Origin: Nocardioides terrigena
GTDB taxonomy: Bacteria; Actinomycetota; Actinomycetes; Propionibacteriales; Nocardioidaceae
DNA length: 64,000 nucleotides
Direction: 5' to 3'
Assembly (NCBI RefSeq): GCF_003047265.1
Contig: NZ_PZYY01000002.1
Span: forward strand, 372,001 to 436,000
How positions within the stretch are numbered: the stretch's first letter is position 1; every line of letters begins with the position of its first letter. The translations under genes were made by a program, and so were the position numbers. This document shows, piece after piece, positions 1-8,376 of this stretch. The notes under the pieces are model-generated. The model was not told the DNA's origin, searched no databases, and saw nothing but the letters and a program-made list of their open reading frames with translations.

Positions 1-786
1 GCCGACCTGGTGAGCAACGCCTTCGTCCCGCGCTTCCGCGAGGAGCCCATCGCGCCGCTGCTCGGCTCCCTGCTGTCCGAGGTGGTGCGCGACGACCTGC
101 ACCACGGCGTGGTCGACCTCTGCCTGGACGAGATGCACCGGTGGCTGGTGCACAACCCGGACACCTTCGTGGAGGTGCTCAGCGAGCGGGCCCCCTGGTG
201 GGCTCCGCCGCGGCTCAACGAGGCCGTCACCCAACGCATCCATGTCGAGGCGGTCCGCTGGGTCGAGGACATCCGCGACAACCCCGACCACCACGCCAGG
301 GCCGCGCTGGACTCGATGCTCACCCAGCTCGCCCACGACCTGCTGGTCGACGCCGCGACCCAGGACCGGGCCGAGCGCTTCAAGGAGCGGCTGCTCGACC
401 ACCCGCAGGTGGTCACCACGGCCATCTCGCTGTGGAAGGCGATGCGGGCGGCGCTGCTGACCAGCGTCCGCGAGCGCGACGGCGCGGTGCGACAGCGCCT
501 GCTCGAGGAGCTCAACAGCTTCGCGGAGCGGCTGCGCACCGACGCGACGCTGCGCGAGCGCATGGACCGGACCGCGGCCGACGTGGTCGTCTTCGGGGTC
601 TCGCGGTACGGCGAGGAGCTCACCGCGGTCATCACCCACACGATCGAGCGGTGGGACGGCAAGGAGGCCGCCCGGCGCATCGAGCTGCACGTGGGTCGCG
701 ACCTCCAGTTCATCCGGATCAACGGCACCATCGTCGGCGGGCTCGTCGGCGTCCTGATCCACGCGATCTCGCTGCTGGTTCACTGA
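1..786 (+). CDS. DUF445 family membrane protein (3' part)
   Basis: The 3' part (261 codons) of a gene that starts before the window. The frame is open from base 1, so the GTG at 10 is not taken as the start. The protein is rich in charged amphipathic helices and ends in one hydrophobic helix (IVGGLVGVLIHAISLLV), the usual C-terminal membrane anchor of the DUF445 family (E. coli YjiN is a member). Family members are about 400-430 residues and have no settled function, so perhaps 150 residues are missing. The S4 gene starts 4 nt after the stop, so the two are probably cotranscribed. Family assignment rests on overall resemblance; function is unknown. Confidence 0.75.
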   Translation, partial: ADLVSNAFVPRFREEPIAPLLGSLLSEVVRDDLHHGVVDLCLDEMHRWLVHNPDTFVEVLSERAPWWAPPRLNEAVTQRIHVEAVRWVEDIRDNPDHHARAALDSMLTQLAHDLLVDAATQDRAERFKERLLDHPQVVTTAISLWKAMRAALLTSVRERDGAVRQRLLEELNSFAERLRTDATLRERMDRTAADVVVFGVSRYGEELTAVITHTIERWDGKEAARRIELHVGRDLQFIRINGTIVGGLVGVLIHAISLLVH

Positions 787-790
787 GCCC

Positions 791-1084
791 ATGAACCAGA
801 CCCCTGCCGACCCCACCGGGTCCGTCCCCGCCGGTGTCCCAGACGGTGTCGTGGACGTCCCGATCCGTGACGAGACGATCCGGCTCGGTCAGTTCCTCAA
901 GCTCGCCAACCTGGTCGAGAGCGGCTCCGACGCCAAGCCGGTGCTGGCCGACGGGCAGGTCACGGTCAACGGCGAGGTGGAGACCCGTCGGGGCCGGCAG
1001 CTCGTCCCGGGCGACGTGGTCACCCTGGGACCGGCCGCGGCGAGAGTCGCCACAGGGGACGCCGAGATCGACGTCCCCTGGTAG
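791..1084 (+). CDS. RNA-binding S4 domain protein
   Basis: A 97-residue protein. From about residue 28 it is a single S4 RNA-binding domain: IRLGQFLKLANLV, then VLADGQVTVNGEVETRR and LVPGDVV, the pattern of YbcJ/RlbA-like small S4 proteins. The first 25 residues are Pro/Gly/Asp-rich and probably disordered. S4 domains bind structured RNA in rRNA-modifying enzymes and heat-shock proteins; no catalytic domain is attached here, so only RNA binding can be inferred. It begins 4 nt after the DUF445 gene and probably shares its transcript. The converging FKBP gene ends 24 nt downstream. Confidence 0.85.
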   Translation: MNQTPADPTGSVPAGVPDGVVDVPIRDETIRLGQFLKLANLVESGSDAKPVLADGQVTVNGEVETRRGRQLVPGDVVTLGPAAARVATGDAEIDVPW

Positions 1085-1108
1085 CCGTGCGGTGATCCGT
1101 GGTCCGGG

Positions 1109-1477
1109 TCAGCGGACCTCGAGCAGGTCCACCACGAAGATCAGCGTCTCGCCGGGCTTGATGACGCCCCCGGCGCCGCGGTCGCCGTAGCCGAGGTGCG
1201 GCGGGATCACGATGCGCCGGCGGCCGCCGACCTTCATGCCCTGCACGCCCTCGTCCCATCCCTGGATGACCTGGCCGATGCCGAGGCGGAACTGCAGCGG
1301 GGTGCCCCGGTTGTAGGACGCGTCGAACTCCTCGCCGGACGAGTGCGCCACCCCGACGTAGTGGACCGACACCGTCGATCCACTCGTGGCCTCGGCGCCG
1401 TCACCCTCGGAGAGGTCCGTGACCTCCAGCTCGGTGGGTGCGTCTCCCATGTGCGGGTCGACGTCGGGCTTGTCCAT
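1109..1477 (-). CDS. FKBP-type peptidyl-prolyl cis-trans isomerase
   Basis: A 122-residue cytoplasmic single-domain FKBP. The signature runs VSVHYVG, EFDASYNRG, LQFRLGIGQVIQGWDEG, GMKVGGRRRIVIPP, LGYGDRGAGG, LIFVVDLLEV; the Asp, Phe, Val-Ile-Trp and Tyr lining the FK506 pocket are all present. It catalyses isomerisation of prolyl bonds during folding. The ATG at 1477 is chosen over an upstream in-frame start because GAGAGG lies a suitable distance before it and the longer version would add a low-complexity Ser/Thr stretch lying inside the CBS gene. It follows the CBS-domain gene by 22 nt on the same strand and is probably in one transcript with it. Confidence 0.92.
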   Translation of the reverse strand: MDKPDVDPHMGDAPTELEVTDLSEGDGAEATSGSTVSVHYVGVAHSSGEEFDASYNRGTPLQFRLGIGQVIQGWDEGVQGMKVGGRRRIVIPPHLGYGDRGAGGVIKPGETLIFVVDLLEVR

Positions 1478-1499
1478 GTCACTGCCTCTCATTCGCCTG

Positions 1500-1931
1500 T
1501 CAGGTCTGGTGCACGTAGTGGTCGAGCTGGTCGCGCTCGAACTCGAGCTCGTCGATGCGGTGCTTGACCACGTCACCGATGCTGATGATGCCGGTCAGCC
1601 TCCCGTCGGCCACCACCGGGAGGTGCCGGATGCGCAGCTCGGTCATCGTCTTCATGAGGTCGGTGAGGTGGTCGTCGCCGCTGCACGTCTGCACGTCGAC
1701 GGTCATGATGTCGCCGACGAGCGCGTCCAGGACGGCCGGGTCGGAGCCGAGGCGGCGTACGACGTCGCGCTCGCTGACGATGCCGTCGACGGTCTCGCCG
1801 TCGGAGCTGACGATGACGGCACCGATGTTGTGCTCGGTGAGGTGGGCGACCAGGTCACGCACGGGGGCATCGGGACTGATTGTCACGACCCCCTGGCTCG
1901 GCTTGGCAGTGAGGATGTCGTGGATGCGCAT
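1500..1931 (-). CDS. CBS-domain pair protein
   Basis: A 143-residue protein consisting of one Bateman module: CBS1 about residues 8-60 (MRIHDIL, GVVTISPDAPVRDLV, ERDVVRRL) and CBS2 about residues 70-125 (IMTVDVQTC, LRIRHLPVV, GIISIGDVV). Such modules bind adenine nucleotides at the domain interface and act as energy sensors; stand-alone versions usually have no assigned partner. The C-terminus (HRIDELEFERDQLDHYV) looks like a short coiled coil. GGAGG precedes the ATG by 7 nt. It lies directly upstream of the FKBP gene. The partner is unknown. Confidence 0.9.
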   Translation of the reverse strand: MRIHDILTAKPSQGVVTISPDAPVRDLVAHLTEHNIGAVIVSSDGETVDGIVSERDVVRRLGSDPAVLDALVGDIMTVDVQTCSGDDHLTDLMKTMTELRIRHLPVVADGRLTGIISIGDVVKHRIDELEFERDQLDHYVHQT

Positions 1932-2013
1932 GCGCCACCTCCGGGAGTCGCGGTTGGTGCTCGACCACGCTAGTCACTCGGGGGGCTGAGCGACAGGGGC
2001 GACGAGGGTGGGT

Positions 2014-2913
2014 TCAGTCCGCGACCGTCGGCGGCGTCTGCCGGGCGCGCAGGTCGTGCACCGAGCCGTGCCCCGACGGCCGGTAGTCCGGGTCATCGAG
2101 GTCGTCGGGGAGCGAGCCGAGGAAGGACAGGGCCGCCTCGTGGAGGTGCCCGTTGGTGGCCAGCGCGTTGCCGCCGTACGGGCCGTCGGTGCCGTCGAGG
2201 GAGGTGAACCGACCGCCGGCCTCGCGCACGATGACGTCGAGGGCCGCCATGTCGTAGAGCGCGAGCTCGGGCTCGGCGGCGATGTCGACGGTGCCCTCGG
2301 CGAGGAGCATGTAGGACCAGAAGTCGCCGTAGGCCCGGGTGCGCCAGCAGCGGCGGGTGAGGTTGACGAAGTCGGAGAGCCGGTCGCGCTCGTCCCAGCC
2401 CGACAGCGAGCTGTAGGACAGCGAGGCGTCCTCGAGGCGGCGTACGTCGGAGACCTGGCACTGCGTCGCCTTGAGCAGCGAGCGGCCGGTCCACGCACCG
2501 TGGCCCTTCGACGCCCACCAGCGGCGCTGGAGCTGCGGCGCCGACACGACGCCGAGCACGACCTCACCGTCGACCGCCAGCGCGATGAGGGTCGCCCACA
2601 CGGGCACGCCGCGGACGAAGTTCTTGGTGCCGTCGATCGGGTCGACGATCCACTGCCGCTGGCTGTGCCCGGACGACCCGTGCTCCTCGCCCAGCACCGC
2701 GTCCCGCGAGCGGACCCGCGACAGGGTGCGCCGGATGCCCTCCTCGACCGCCTCGTCGGCGTCGGTCACCGGCGTGAGGTCGGGCTTGCTCATCACGTGC
2801 AGGTCCAGCGCCTTGAAGCGGGCCTGGGTCAGCGAGTCGGCGTCGTCGGCCAGGACGTGGGCCAGCCTGAGGTCGTCTGTGTAGTCCTGATGGCCGGGTC
2901 CGGAGATGGGCAT
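2014..2913 (-). CDS. hisN: Histidinol-phosphatase (inositol monophosphatase family)
   Basis: A 299-residue member of the inositol monophosphatase superfamily. The metal-binding motifs are present: GEEHG (Glu of the first site), DPIDGTKNF (both Asp) and the late [17 protein letters not shown] with its Asp. The substrate assignment (L-histidinol phosphate, last phosphatase step of histidine synthesis) follows actinobacterial HisN proteins that sit beside rsgA and aroA; activity on other phosphate esters cannot be excluded. The ATG at 2913 is preferred to the GTG at 2919 because TAACCT (2920-2925) sits exactly 6 nt upstream, giving a leaderless mRNA. It is divergent from a DUF2231 gene whose own -10 box starts 17 nt away. 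Confidence 0.85.
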   Translation of the reverse strand: MPISGPGHQDYTDDLRLAHVLADDADSLTQARFKALDLHVMSKPDLTPVTDADEAVEEGIRRTLSRVRSRDAVLGEEHGSSGHSQRQWIVDPIDGTKNFVRGVPVWATLIALAVDGEVVLGVVSAPQLQRRWWASKGHGAWTGRSLLKATQCQVSDVRRLEDASLSYSSLSGWDERDRLSDFVNLTRRCWRTRAYGDFWSYMLLAEGTVDIAAEPELALYDMAALDVIVREAGGRFTSLDGTDGPYGGNALATNGHLHEAALSFLGSLPDDLDDPDYRPSGHGSVHDLRARQTPPTVAD

Positions 2914-2919
2914 GTCCAC

Positions 2920-2925
2920 AGGTTA
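2920..2925 (-). promoter_or_regulatory. -10 box for leaderless hisN
   Basis: TAACCT on the minus strand, 6 nt before the ATG at 2913. The expected transcription start is the ATG itself. No clear -35 was needed to recognise it. Confidence 0.55.
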
Positions 2926-2942
2926 TTGCCAGCGTTGCGCTC

Positions 2943-2948
2943 TACCGT
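2943..2948 (+). promoter_or_regulatory. -10 box for leaderless DUF2231 gene
   Basis: TACCGT followed after 6 nt by the ATG at 2955, the spacing of leaderless actinobacterial transcripts. It is back-to-back with the hisN -10 box. Confidence 0.55.
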
Positions 2949-2954
2949 GCATCC

Positions 2955-3422
2955 ATGGAGATCAACGGACTTCCGCTGCACCCCCTCGTCGTGCACGCCG
3001 TCGTGGTGCTCGGCCCGCTCGCCGCCCTCACCGGGCTGGCCTACGCGTTCGTGCCCCGGTGGCGTTGGCTGCTCCGCTGGCCCCTCGTCGGGCTCGCCCT
3101 CGTCACCGCGGTCACGGCGGTCGTCGCCACGTCCGCGGGCGAGTCCCTGCTCGACGCGCGGCCCGAGCTCGAGCCGCTGGTGGACGAGCACGAGGACTGG
3201 GGCGAGCTGCTCCGCACGGCGTCCCTGGCGTACGCCGCCGCGGCCGCGCTCGGCGCCTGGGCGCTGGGCGGTCCGTCGGCCCTCGCCTCGGGTCGTGGGG
3301 CCCGCGACACCAATCCCGTGGTCGGCATGATCGCCACGGTGCTGATCGCCGTGGGGGCCGTGGCGCTGCTGGTGCTGGTGTTCCTCGCCGGCGACTCCGG
3401 CGCGCGGGCCGTCTGGGGCTGA
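2955..3422 (+). CDS. DUF2231 family membrane protein
   Basis: A 155-residue polytopic membrane protein. It opens with the family pattern ING-LPLHPLVVHAVVVLGPLAAL and has four hydrophobic segments at roughly residues 10-30, 38-58, 90-110 and 125-150, separated by an acidic loop (EPLVDEHEDWGELL). The conserved HP/H residues in the first helix suggest metal or haem contact in some relatives, but the family has no assigned role. No ribosome-binding site precedes the ATG; the -10 box at 2943 indicates leaderless translation. Its stop is 6 nt from the stop of convergent rsgA. Confidence 0.85.
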   Translation: MEINGLPLHPLVVHAVVVLGPLAALTGLAYAFVPRWRWLLRWPLVGLALVTAVTAVVATSAGESLLDARPELEPLVDEHEDWGELLRTASLAYAAAAALGAWALGGPSALASGRGARDTNPVVGMIATVLIAVGAVALLVLVFLAGDSGARAVWG

Positions 3423-3427
3423 CGGGC

Positions 3428-4429
3428 TCAGTAGTCGTCGTGCGACCGGGCGGCGAGCAGCCGCCGGAACGACTGCACCCGGTCGGGGTCGGCCTCGCCC
3501 TCGGCCACGGCCACGTCGAGGCCGCACTCGGGCTCGTCGGTGCCGTGGGTGCACCCGCGCGGGCAGTCCTCGGTCATCTCCTCGAGGTCGGGGAACGCCC
3601 CGATGAGGTCCTCCGGCTGCACGTGGGCCAGCCCGAAGGACCGGATGCCCGGGGTGTCGATGATCCAGCCGTCGTCCCCCTCCTCGGTGCGGGGCAGCGC
3701 GAGCAGGTAGGCCGAGGTCGAGGTGTGCCGGCCGCGCCCGGTGACGGCGTTGACGATGCCGACGTCGCGGTGCGCCGTCGGGACGAGCGCGTTGACCAGG
3801 GTCGACTTGCCGACGCCGCTGTGCCCCACCAGCACGCTGGTGTGCCCGCGCAGCACGGCGCGCACCTCCTCGAGGTCGCCTCCCCGCTGGGTCACCACCC
3901 ACGGCACGCCCAGGGAGCGGTAGGTGGAGAGCAGGGTCTCGGGGTCGGCGAGGTCGGCCTTGGTGAGGACGAGCAGCGGTGACATGCCCGCGTCGTACGC
4001 CGCGACGAGCGCACGGTCGATCAGCCGCGGCCGGGGCTCGGGGTCGGCGAGGGCGGTGACGACGACGAGCTGGTCGGCGTTGGAGACGATGACGCGCTCG
4101 ACCGGGTCGTCGTCGTCCGCGGTGCGGCGCAGCGTGGTGGTGCGCTCGACGACCTCGACGATCCGGGACAGCGATCCGGGGGCACCGGAGGTGTCGCCGA
4201 CGACGCGCACGCGGTCGCCCACGACGACCCCCTTGCGGCCCAGGGGGCGGGACTTCATCGCCATCACGGTGGCGCCGTCGATGAGGAGGGTGAAGCGCCC
4301 GCGGTCCACGGTGACGACGACGCCGTCGACGGCGTCGTCGTAGGTGGGCCGGTCCTTGGTGCGGGGACGGGTCCGCCGTCGCGGCCGCTCGTAGTGCTCG
4401 TGGTCGTGCTCGCCGTAGCGCCCGCTCAC
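3428..4429 (-). CDS. rsgA: Small ribosomal subunit biogenesis GTPase RsgA
   Basis: A 333-residue circularly permuted GTPase that helps mature the 30S subunit. Order: basic N-terminus, OB fold (about 30-95: GVVVTVDRGRFTLLIDG), then G4 LTKAD, G1 GHSGVGKST, G3 DTPG, and a C-terminal zinc knuckle CPRGC-H-ECGL. The GTG at 4429 overlaps the aroA stop by 4 nt (GTGA), so translation is coupled to aroA; this decides the start and removes about 200 spurious upstream codons. Length is normal for actinobacterial RsgA. The hisN-rsgA-aroA grouping is conserved in actinobacteria. Confidence 0.95.
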   Translation of the reverse strand: MSGRYGEHDHEHYERPRRRTRPRTKDRPTYDDAVDGVVVTVDRGRFTLLIDGATVMAMKSRPLGRKGVVVGDRVRVVGDTSGAPGSLSRIVEVVERTTTLRRTADDDDPVERVIVSNADQLVVVTALADPEPRPRLIDRALVAAYDAGMSPLLVLTKADLADPETLLSTYRSLGVPWVVTQRGGDLEEVRAVLRGHTSVLVGHSGVGKSTLVNALVPTAHRDVGIVNAVTGRGRHTSTSAYLLALPRTEEGDDGWIIDTPGIRSFGLAHVQPEDLIGAFPDLEEMTEDCPRGCTHGTDEPECGLDVAVAEGEADPDRVQSFRRLLAARSHDDY

Positions 4430-5706
4430 GCCGTTCCCACCACGGAGGTCCAGAAGGGGGCGAAGTCGGGGAAGGTCTTGCTGGTCGTCTCGATGTCCTC
4501 CACCAGCACGCCGTCGACGGCGGAGCCGATGATGACCCCGGCGTGCGCCATCCGGTGGTCGGCGTAGGTGTGGAAGGTGCCGCCGTGCAGCTGCGCGGGC
4601 CGGATGGACAATCCGTCGGGGTGCTCGGTGACGTCGGCGCCCAGCGCCCCCAGCTCGGTGGCCAGGGCGGCGAGCCGGTCGGTCTCGTGGCCGCGGATGT
4701 GGCCGATGCCGCGCAGGTGCGAGGGGGAGTCGGCGAGCGCGCAGAGGGCGGCGACGGCCGGGGTGAGCTCGCCGATGTCGTGCATGTCGAGGTCGATGCC
4801 GGCGATGCGGTCGCCGCCGGTCACCCGCAGGCCGGCGTCGGGTCCGGTCACGTCCTCGACGGTGCAGCCCATCCGGGTGAGCACGTCGCGCAGCGCGTCG
4901 CCGGGCTGGGTGGTGCGTGCGGGCCAGTCCCGGACGGTGACGGTGCCGCCCGTGGTGGCCGCCAGGGCCAGGAACGGTGCGGCGTTGGACAGGTCGGGCT
5001 CGACCGCCTCGTCGATCGCCTCGACCGGGCCCGGGGCGACCGCCCACCGGTTGGCGTCGGAGTCGTCGACCTGCACGCCCCGGTCGCGGAGCATCGCGAC
5101 CGTCATCTCGATGTGGGGGAGCGAGGGCACCGGCTTGCCGTCGTGGCGGACGTCGACCCCGTGCTCGTAGCGCGCCCCGGCCAGCAGCAGGGCGGAGACG
5201 AACTGGGACGAGGCGCTCGCGTCGATCACCACGGTGCCGCCCGGGACCGTGCCCGACCCGACCACGGTGAACGGCAGCGCGCCGCGCCCGCCGTCGTCCA
5301 CGCGGATGCCGAGGGCGGCCAGGGCGGTCAGCACCTCGCCCACGGGTCGGTTGCGCATGTGGGGGTCGCCGTCGAAGTCGATCCGCCCGGTCGCCAGCCC
5401 GGCGAGGGGCGGGACGAAGCGCATCACGGTGCCGGCGAGGCCGCAGTCGACCGCTGCGTCACCCACCATCGGTCGGGGGGTGACCAGCCAGTCGTCGTCC
5501 CGGTCCTCCACCCCGACCCCCATGGCCCGCAGGCCGGCCGCCATGAGGAGGGTGTCGCGGGACCGCAGCGGACGTCGTACGACGCTCGGCCCGTCCGCGA
5601 TCGCGGCCAGCACCAGGGCGCGGTTGGTCAACGACTTGCTGCCCGGCAGCGAGATCACGCTCGCCACCGGGCCGGTCGGACGGGGTGCGGGCCAGGAGTC
5701 GGTCAC
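4426..5706 (-). CDS. aroA: 3-phosphoshikimate 1-carboxyvinyltransferase (EPSP synthase)
   Basis: A 426-residue EPSP synthase, sixth step of the shikimate pathway (shikimate-3-phosphate plus PEP). Visible motifs: LPGSKSLTNRALVLAAIA near residue 20, the class I LAGTVMRF loop with its catalytic neighbourhood, RNRPVGEV, ASSQFVSALLLAG, and RGHETDRLAAL with the catalytic Glu-Asp region. Size is normal. The GTG at 5706 has TAGGGT at 5713-5718, 6 nt upstream, so the gene looks leaderless. It overlaps rsgA by 4 nt. The class I type (GTVMRF) is the usual glyphosate-sensitive form, by family knowledge. Confidence 0.96.
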   Translation of the reverse strand: MTDSWPAPRPTGPVASVISLPGSKSLTNRALVLAAIADGPSVVRRPLRSRDTLLMAAGLRAMGVGVEDRDDDWLVTPRPMVGDAAVDCGLAGTVMRFVPPLAGLATGRIDFDGDPHMRNRPVGEVLTALAALGIRVDDGGRGALPFTVVGSGTVPGGTVVIDASASSQFVSALLLAGARYEHGVDVRHDGKPVPSLPHIEMTVAMLRDRGVQVDDSDANRWAVAPGPVEAIDEAVEPDLSNAAPFLALAATTGGTVTVRDWPARTTQPGDALRDVLTRMGCTVEDVTGPDAGLRVTGGDRIAGIDLDMHDIGELTPAVAALCALADSPSHLRGIGHIRGHETDRLAALATELGALGADVTEHPDGLSIRPAQLHGGTFHTYADHRMAHAGVIIGSAVDGVLVEDIETTSKTFPDFAPFWTSVVGTA

Positions 5707-5712
5707 CCGCGC

Positions 5713-5718
5713 ACCCTA
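5713..5718 (-). promoter_or_regulatory. -10 box for leaderless aroA-rsgA
   Basis: TAGGGT on the minus strand, 6 nt before the GTG at 5706. The predicted start of transcription coincides with the start codon. Confidence 0.55.
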
Positions 5719-5726
5719 TCGATCGC

Positions 5727-6257
5727 TCAGGTGAGCTGTGCCTTGGCGAGACGGGCCTCGCGACGGGCGTCCTTGGCCAGCTGGCGTGCCTCGCGCTTGG
5801 CGTCGGACGCGGCGCGGCGGGCACGCCAGGCGAGCCCGGGCTTGCCGTCGGTGTCGACGCCGGCGAGCAGCAGGCCGCCCATCATCGAGACGTTCTTGAA
5901 GAAGTGGACCTGCTGGTTGCCCTTGGCCGCCGGGTCCGACTCCTCCCAGAAGCGGTGACCGGCCAGCGTGGTCGGCACCAGGGAGGCTGCGAGGACCGTC
6001 GAGGCCAGCCGCGGGGCACGCCCGGTGGCCAGCGCGAGCCCGGCGGCGATGTGGGTGACGGCGTTGAGGCGCACCAGCGTCACGGCGTTGGTGGGGATGG
6101 GGGCCTGGGGCACGGCCTTCTGGGCCACCGGCACGAAGCGGTCGGCGACCGGCTGGGCCTTGGCCGCCAGCGCGTCGGCGTTCTTGAGGGCGTTGAGGCC
6201 GCCGACGACGAACATCGAGGCCAGCATCGGGCGTGCGATCAGTCTGGAGACGGTCAT
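5727..6257 (-). CDS. DoxX family membrane protein
   Basis: A 176-residue membrane protein of the DoxX family: RLIARPMLASMFVVGGLNALKN at the N-terminus, HIAAGLALATGRAPRLASTVLA in the middle, and HFFKNVSMMGGLLLAG near residue 130, giving about four membrane helices. The C-terminal 40 residues are a highly basic, alanine-rich helix (KREARQLAKDARREARLAKAQ), probably cytoplasmic. DoxX proteins are linked to redox and thiol stress in mycobacteria through MRC complexes, but this one has no such neighbours. TAGGAA at 6264-6269, 6 nt before the ATG, suggests a leaderless mRNA. Confidence 0.87.
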   Translation of the reverse strand: MTVSRLIARPMLASMFVVGGLNALKNADALAAKAQPVADRFVPVAQKAVPQAPIPTNAVTLVRLNAVTHIAAGLALATGRAPRLASTVLAASLVPTTLAGHRFWEESDPAAKGNQQVHFFKNVSMMGGLLLAGVDTDGKPGLAWRARRAASDAKREARQLAKDARREARLAKAQLT

Positions 6258-6310
6258 GGGACATTCCTACACGACCCGGGCGAGCACCGGTCCACCCCAC
6301 CGGAGGCGGG

Positions 6311-8212
6311 CTAGGGCCAGGGCAGGGTCTCGACCACCGTGGCCGTCGGGTCGCCGGCCAGGGTCACCGTCACCACGAGTGCCGGGGCCACGGCGTTGGC
6401 CCGGACGGCGTGCACGAGGAGCGGCGCGCCGTCGGCGACCACGCACGTCAGCGTCGGTCCGTCCTCGGGGCCGCACCGTGCGTCCGTGGCCGCGTCGCGG
6501 GTCATGAGGCGGCGGGCTCCGGTGATCTCCACCGTGGCCGACCCGCCGGCCGGGATGCCCAGGATCGTGGCCACGACGTCGGCCTGGCTCCCGGCGACGA
6601 CCGACCCGGCGAGGGAGATGCCGAAGACGGGCACCGGGTCGGGATCGGGGTCGGGATCGGGGTCGGGATCCGGGACCGGGTCGGGATCGGGGACCGGGTC
6701 AGGGTCCGGCACCGGGTCGGGATCCGGGACCGGGTCGGGATCCGGGACCGGGTCAGGGTCCGGCACCGGGTCGGGGTCCGGCACCGGGTCGGGGTCGGGC
6801 ACGGGGTCAGGATCCGGGACCGGGTCGGGCACCGGTGGCGACGGGTCCGCGGTGGGCGGCGGGACGAGAGTGGGCGGCGCGGTCGGGACGTCACCGGTCG
6901 TGGGCGCGGTGTCCACGGTCGGCTCCGGGTCCCGCGTCGGGCCGGAGGAGGTGCCGGGGTCGCGCGTCGGGGAGGTCGTGGCCCCGCCGGTGGGTGCGGT
7001 GGTGGGCCCTGCCGTGGCCGGGGTCGGGTCCTCGGTGGGAGCCGTGGCGGGTGGCGTGGTCGGCTCCGTCGTGGGCACCGTGACGGGGGCCGTGGCGGTC
7101 ACCGGGACCGCGCCGTCGACCGGCGTGGTGGGTACGGCACCGTCTGCACCGTCGGAGCCGGGGGCCGGCGCCGTGCGCTGCCCGGTGCCGGCCGCGGCGT
7201 CGGACGGGGAGTCCGTGTCCGCGGCCGCGGGACCGCCGGGCAGCCCGGCACCGGCGACCTCGCCGGAGACGATGGCGGGTGGTTGCGAGTCCTGCCACAC
7301 GAGGAACCCGCCGCCGCCCAGTGCCACCGCCGTGGTGACCCCCGCGACCGCGACCGCTTGCGAGTTGGCCGCGACCACGTCCCGGACGCGGCCGAGCACC
7401 CCGGCGGCGCCGACGGGGGCAGCGATCCCGGTGGCGGCCGAGGCGTAGGCCGCGCCGACACCGCCCAGCAGCAGCGGGGCGAGGATGGCGCCGAGGTTGG
7501 AGTTGACCTCGCTGAGCTCGAGGTAGATCGCCGCGCAGCTGCGGCAGTGGCCGAGGTGGTCCTCGACCTTGCCGGCGTCGCGGCGCGAGATGCCGTTGCG
7601 GATGTAGGCGCCGAGGTGGTCCCGCGTCCACTGGCAGCTCTCGTCGTCGAGCTCGGAGGCGTGCTCGTTGAGGTAGGCCTGGCGCAGCCCCTCGCGTGCC
7701 CGGTAGGCGAGCGCGGAGACGGAGTTGGCGCTCATCCCCAGCAGCACGGCGACGTCGGCGGGCTTCTGGCCCTCCACCTCGGTGTGCCACAGGACCAGCT
7801 GCCACCGCTCGGGCAGCGACGCGAACGCCCGGGCGGCGGTCGCGCTCTCGAAGCCCTCGACGGCCGTGTCGCGGAACGGCACGCCGGGGTCGAACATCTC
7901 CATGTCGTCGGTCGTGTGGAGGCGCGACGTCGCGCGCAGGCGGTCGACGCGCAGGCGGCGTACGGCGGTGAGCAGGTAGGCGCGGAAGGCGACGTCCGGA
8001 CCGCCACCGCGCTGCAGGACCTGCAGCACCTTGACGAACGCCTCGGACACCAGGTCCTCCACGTCGCCGGCGGAGACGAGCTGGCGGGCGAGCCGCCGGG
8101 CGGCCCCGACGTGGCGCTCGAAGAGCTGTCCGTAGGCGTCGGTGTCCCCGCCTCGGACGGACGCGATGAGCTCGGCGTCGCCCGGGGCCTCCACCTGCGT
8201 CGTCGTGCTCAT
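6311..8212 (-). CDS. Sigma-70 family factor fused to a zinc anti-sigma domain, membrane segment and Pro-Asp repeat domain
   Basis: A 633-residue mosaic. Residues 12-95 are sigma region 2 (AYGQLFERHVGAARRLARQL, DVEDLVSEAFVKVLQ); 125-182 are region 4 (LPERWQLVLWHTEVEGQ, LGMSANSVSALAYRAREGLRQAY). Next comes a zinc anti-sigma (ZAS) module: C193, then H219-x3-C223-x2-C226. Hydrophobic segments at about 241-271 and 285-306 follow, then a Thr/Pro-rich linker, a PDPDPV tandem repeat, and a C-terminal beta-rich domain of about 105 residues with one Cys pair. The sigma and its inhibitor thus sit in one chain, probably tethered to the membrane. ATG 8212 is chosen because the longer ORF adds a non-conserved tail. 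ECF groups with fused zinc fingers and membrane parts are known; the repeat domain is unusual. Topology (one or two membrane passes) is unresolved. Confidence 0.85.
   Translation of the reverse strand: MSTTTQVEAPGDAELIASVRGGDTDAYGQLFERHVGAARRLARQLVSAGDVEDLVSEAFVKVLQVLQRGGGPDVAFRAYLLTAVRRLRVDRLRATSRLHTTDDMEMFDPGVPFRDTAVEGFESATAARAFASLPERWQLVLWHTEVEGQKPADVAVLLGMSANSVSALAYRAREGLRQAYLNEHASELDDESCQWTRDHLGAYIRNGISRRDAGKVEDHLGHCRSCAAIYLELSEVNSNLGAILAPLLLGGVGAAYASAATGIAAPVGAAGVLGRVRDVVAANSQAVAVAGVTTAVALGGGGFLVWQDSQPPAIVSGEVAGAGLPGGPAAADTDSPSDAAAGTGQRTAPAPGSDGADGAVPTTPVDGAVPVTATAPVTVPTTEPTTPPATAPTEDPTPATAGPTTAPTGGATTSPTRDPGTSSGPTRDPEPTVDTAPTTGDVPTAPPTLVPPPTADPSPPVPDPVPDPDPVPDPDPVPDPDPVPDPDPVPDPDPVPDPDPVPDPDPVPDPDPVPDPDPDPDPDPDPVPVFGISLAGSVVAGSQADVVATILGIPAGGSATVEITGARRLMTRDAATDARCGPEDGPTLTCVVADGAPLLVHAVRANAVAPALVVTVTLAGDPTATVVETLPWP
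6631..6833 (-). repeat. 18-bp tandem repeat encoding PDPDPV
   Basis: About 200 bp built from variants of an 18-bp unit (on the plus strand close to GGGACCGGGTCGGGATCC), encoding roughly nine PDPDPV hexapeptides and ending in shorter DP units. Copies differ by A/T/C changes at third positions, so the array is not a single recent expansion. It lies in the extracytoplasmic part of the fused sigma factor and probably varies in length between strains. Confidence 0.9.
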
Positions 8213-8376
8213 GGTGACCACACCGTTTCGGGGGGCTGAAGCGTGACGCCACTGTAGGCCCCGTCCGGGCCGGTGGTGCAGACATTTCACCTATTCGGCG
8301 TCATGCCTCCCGCGCGGCGCCGTCCAACCCCCGTACGACGAACACGCAAGGACCGTCATCAGCAAGGGGGAGCACC

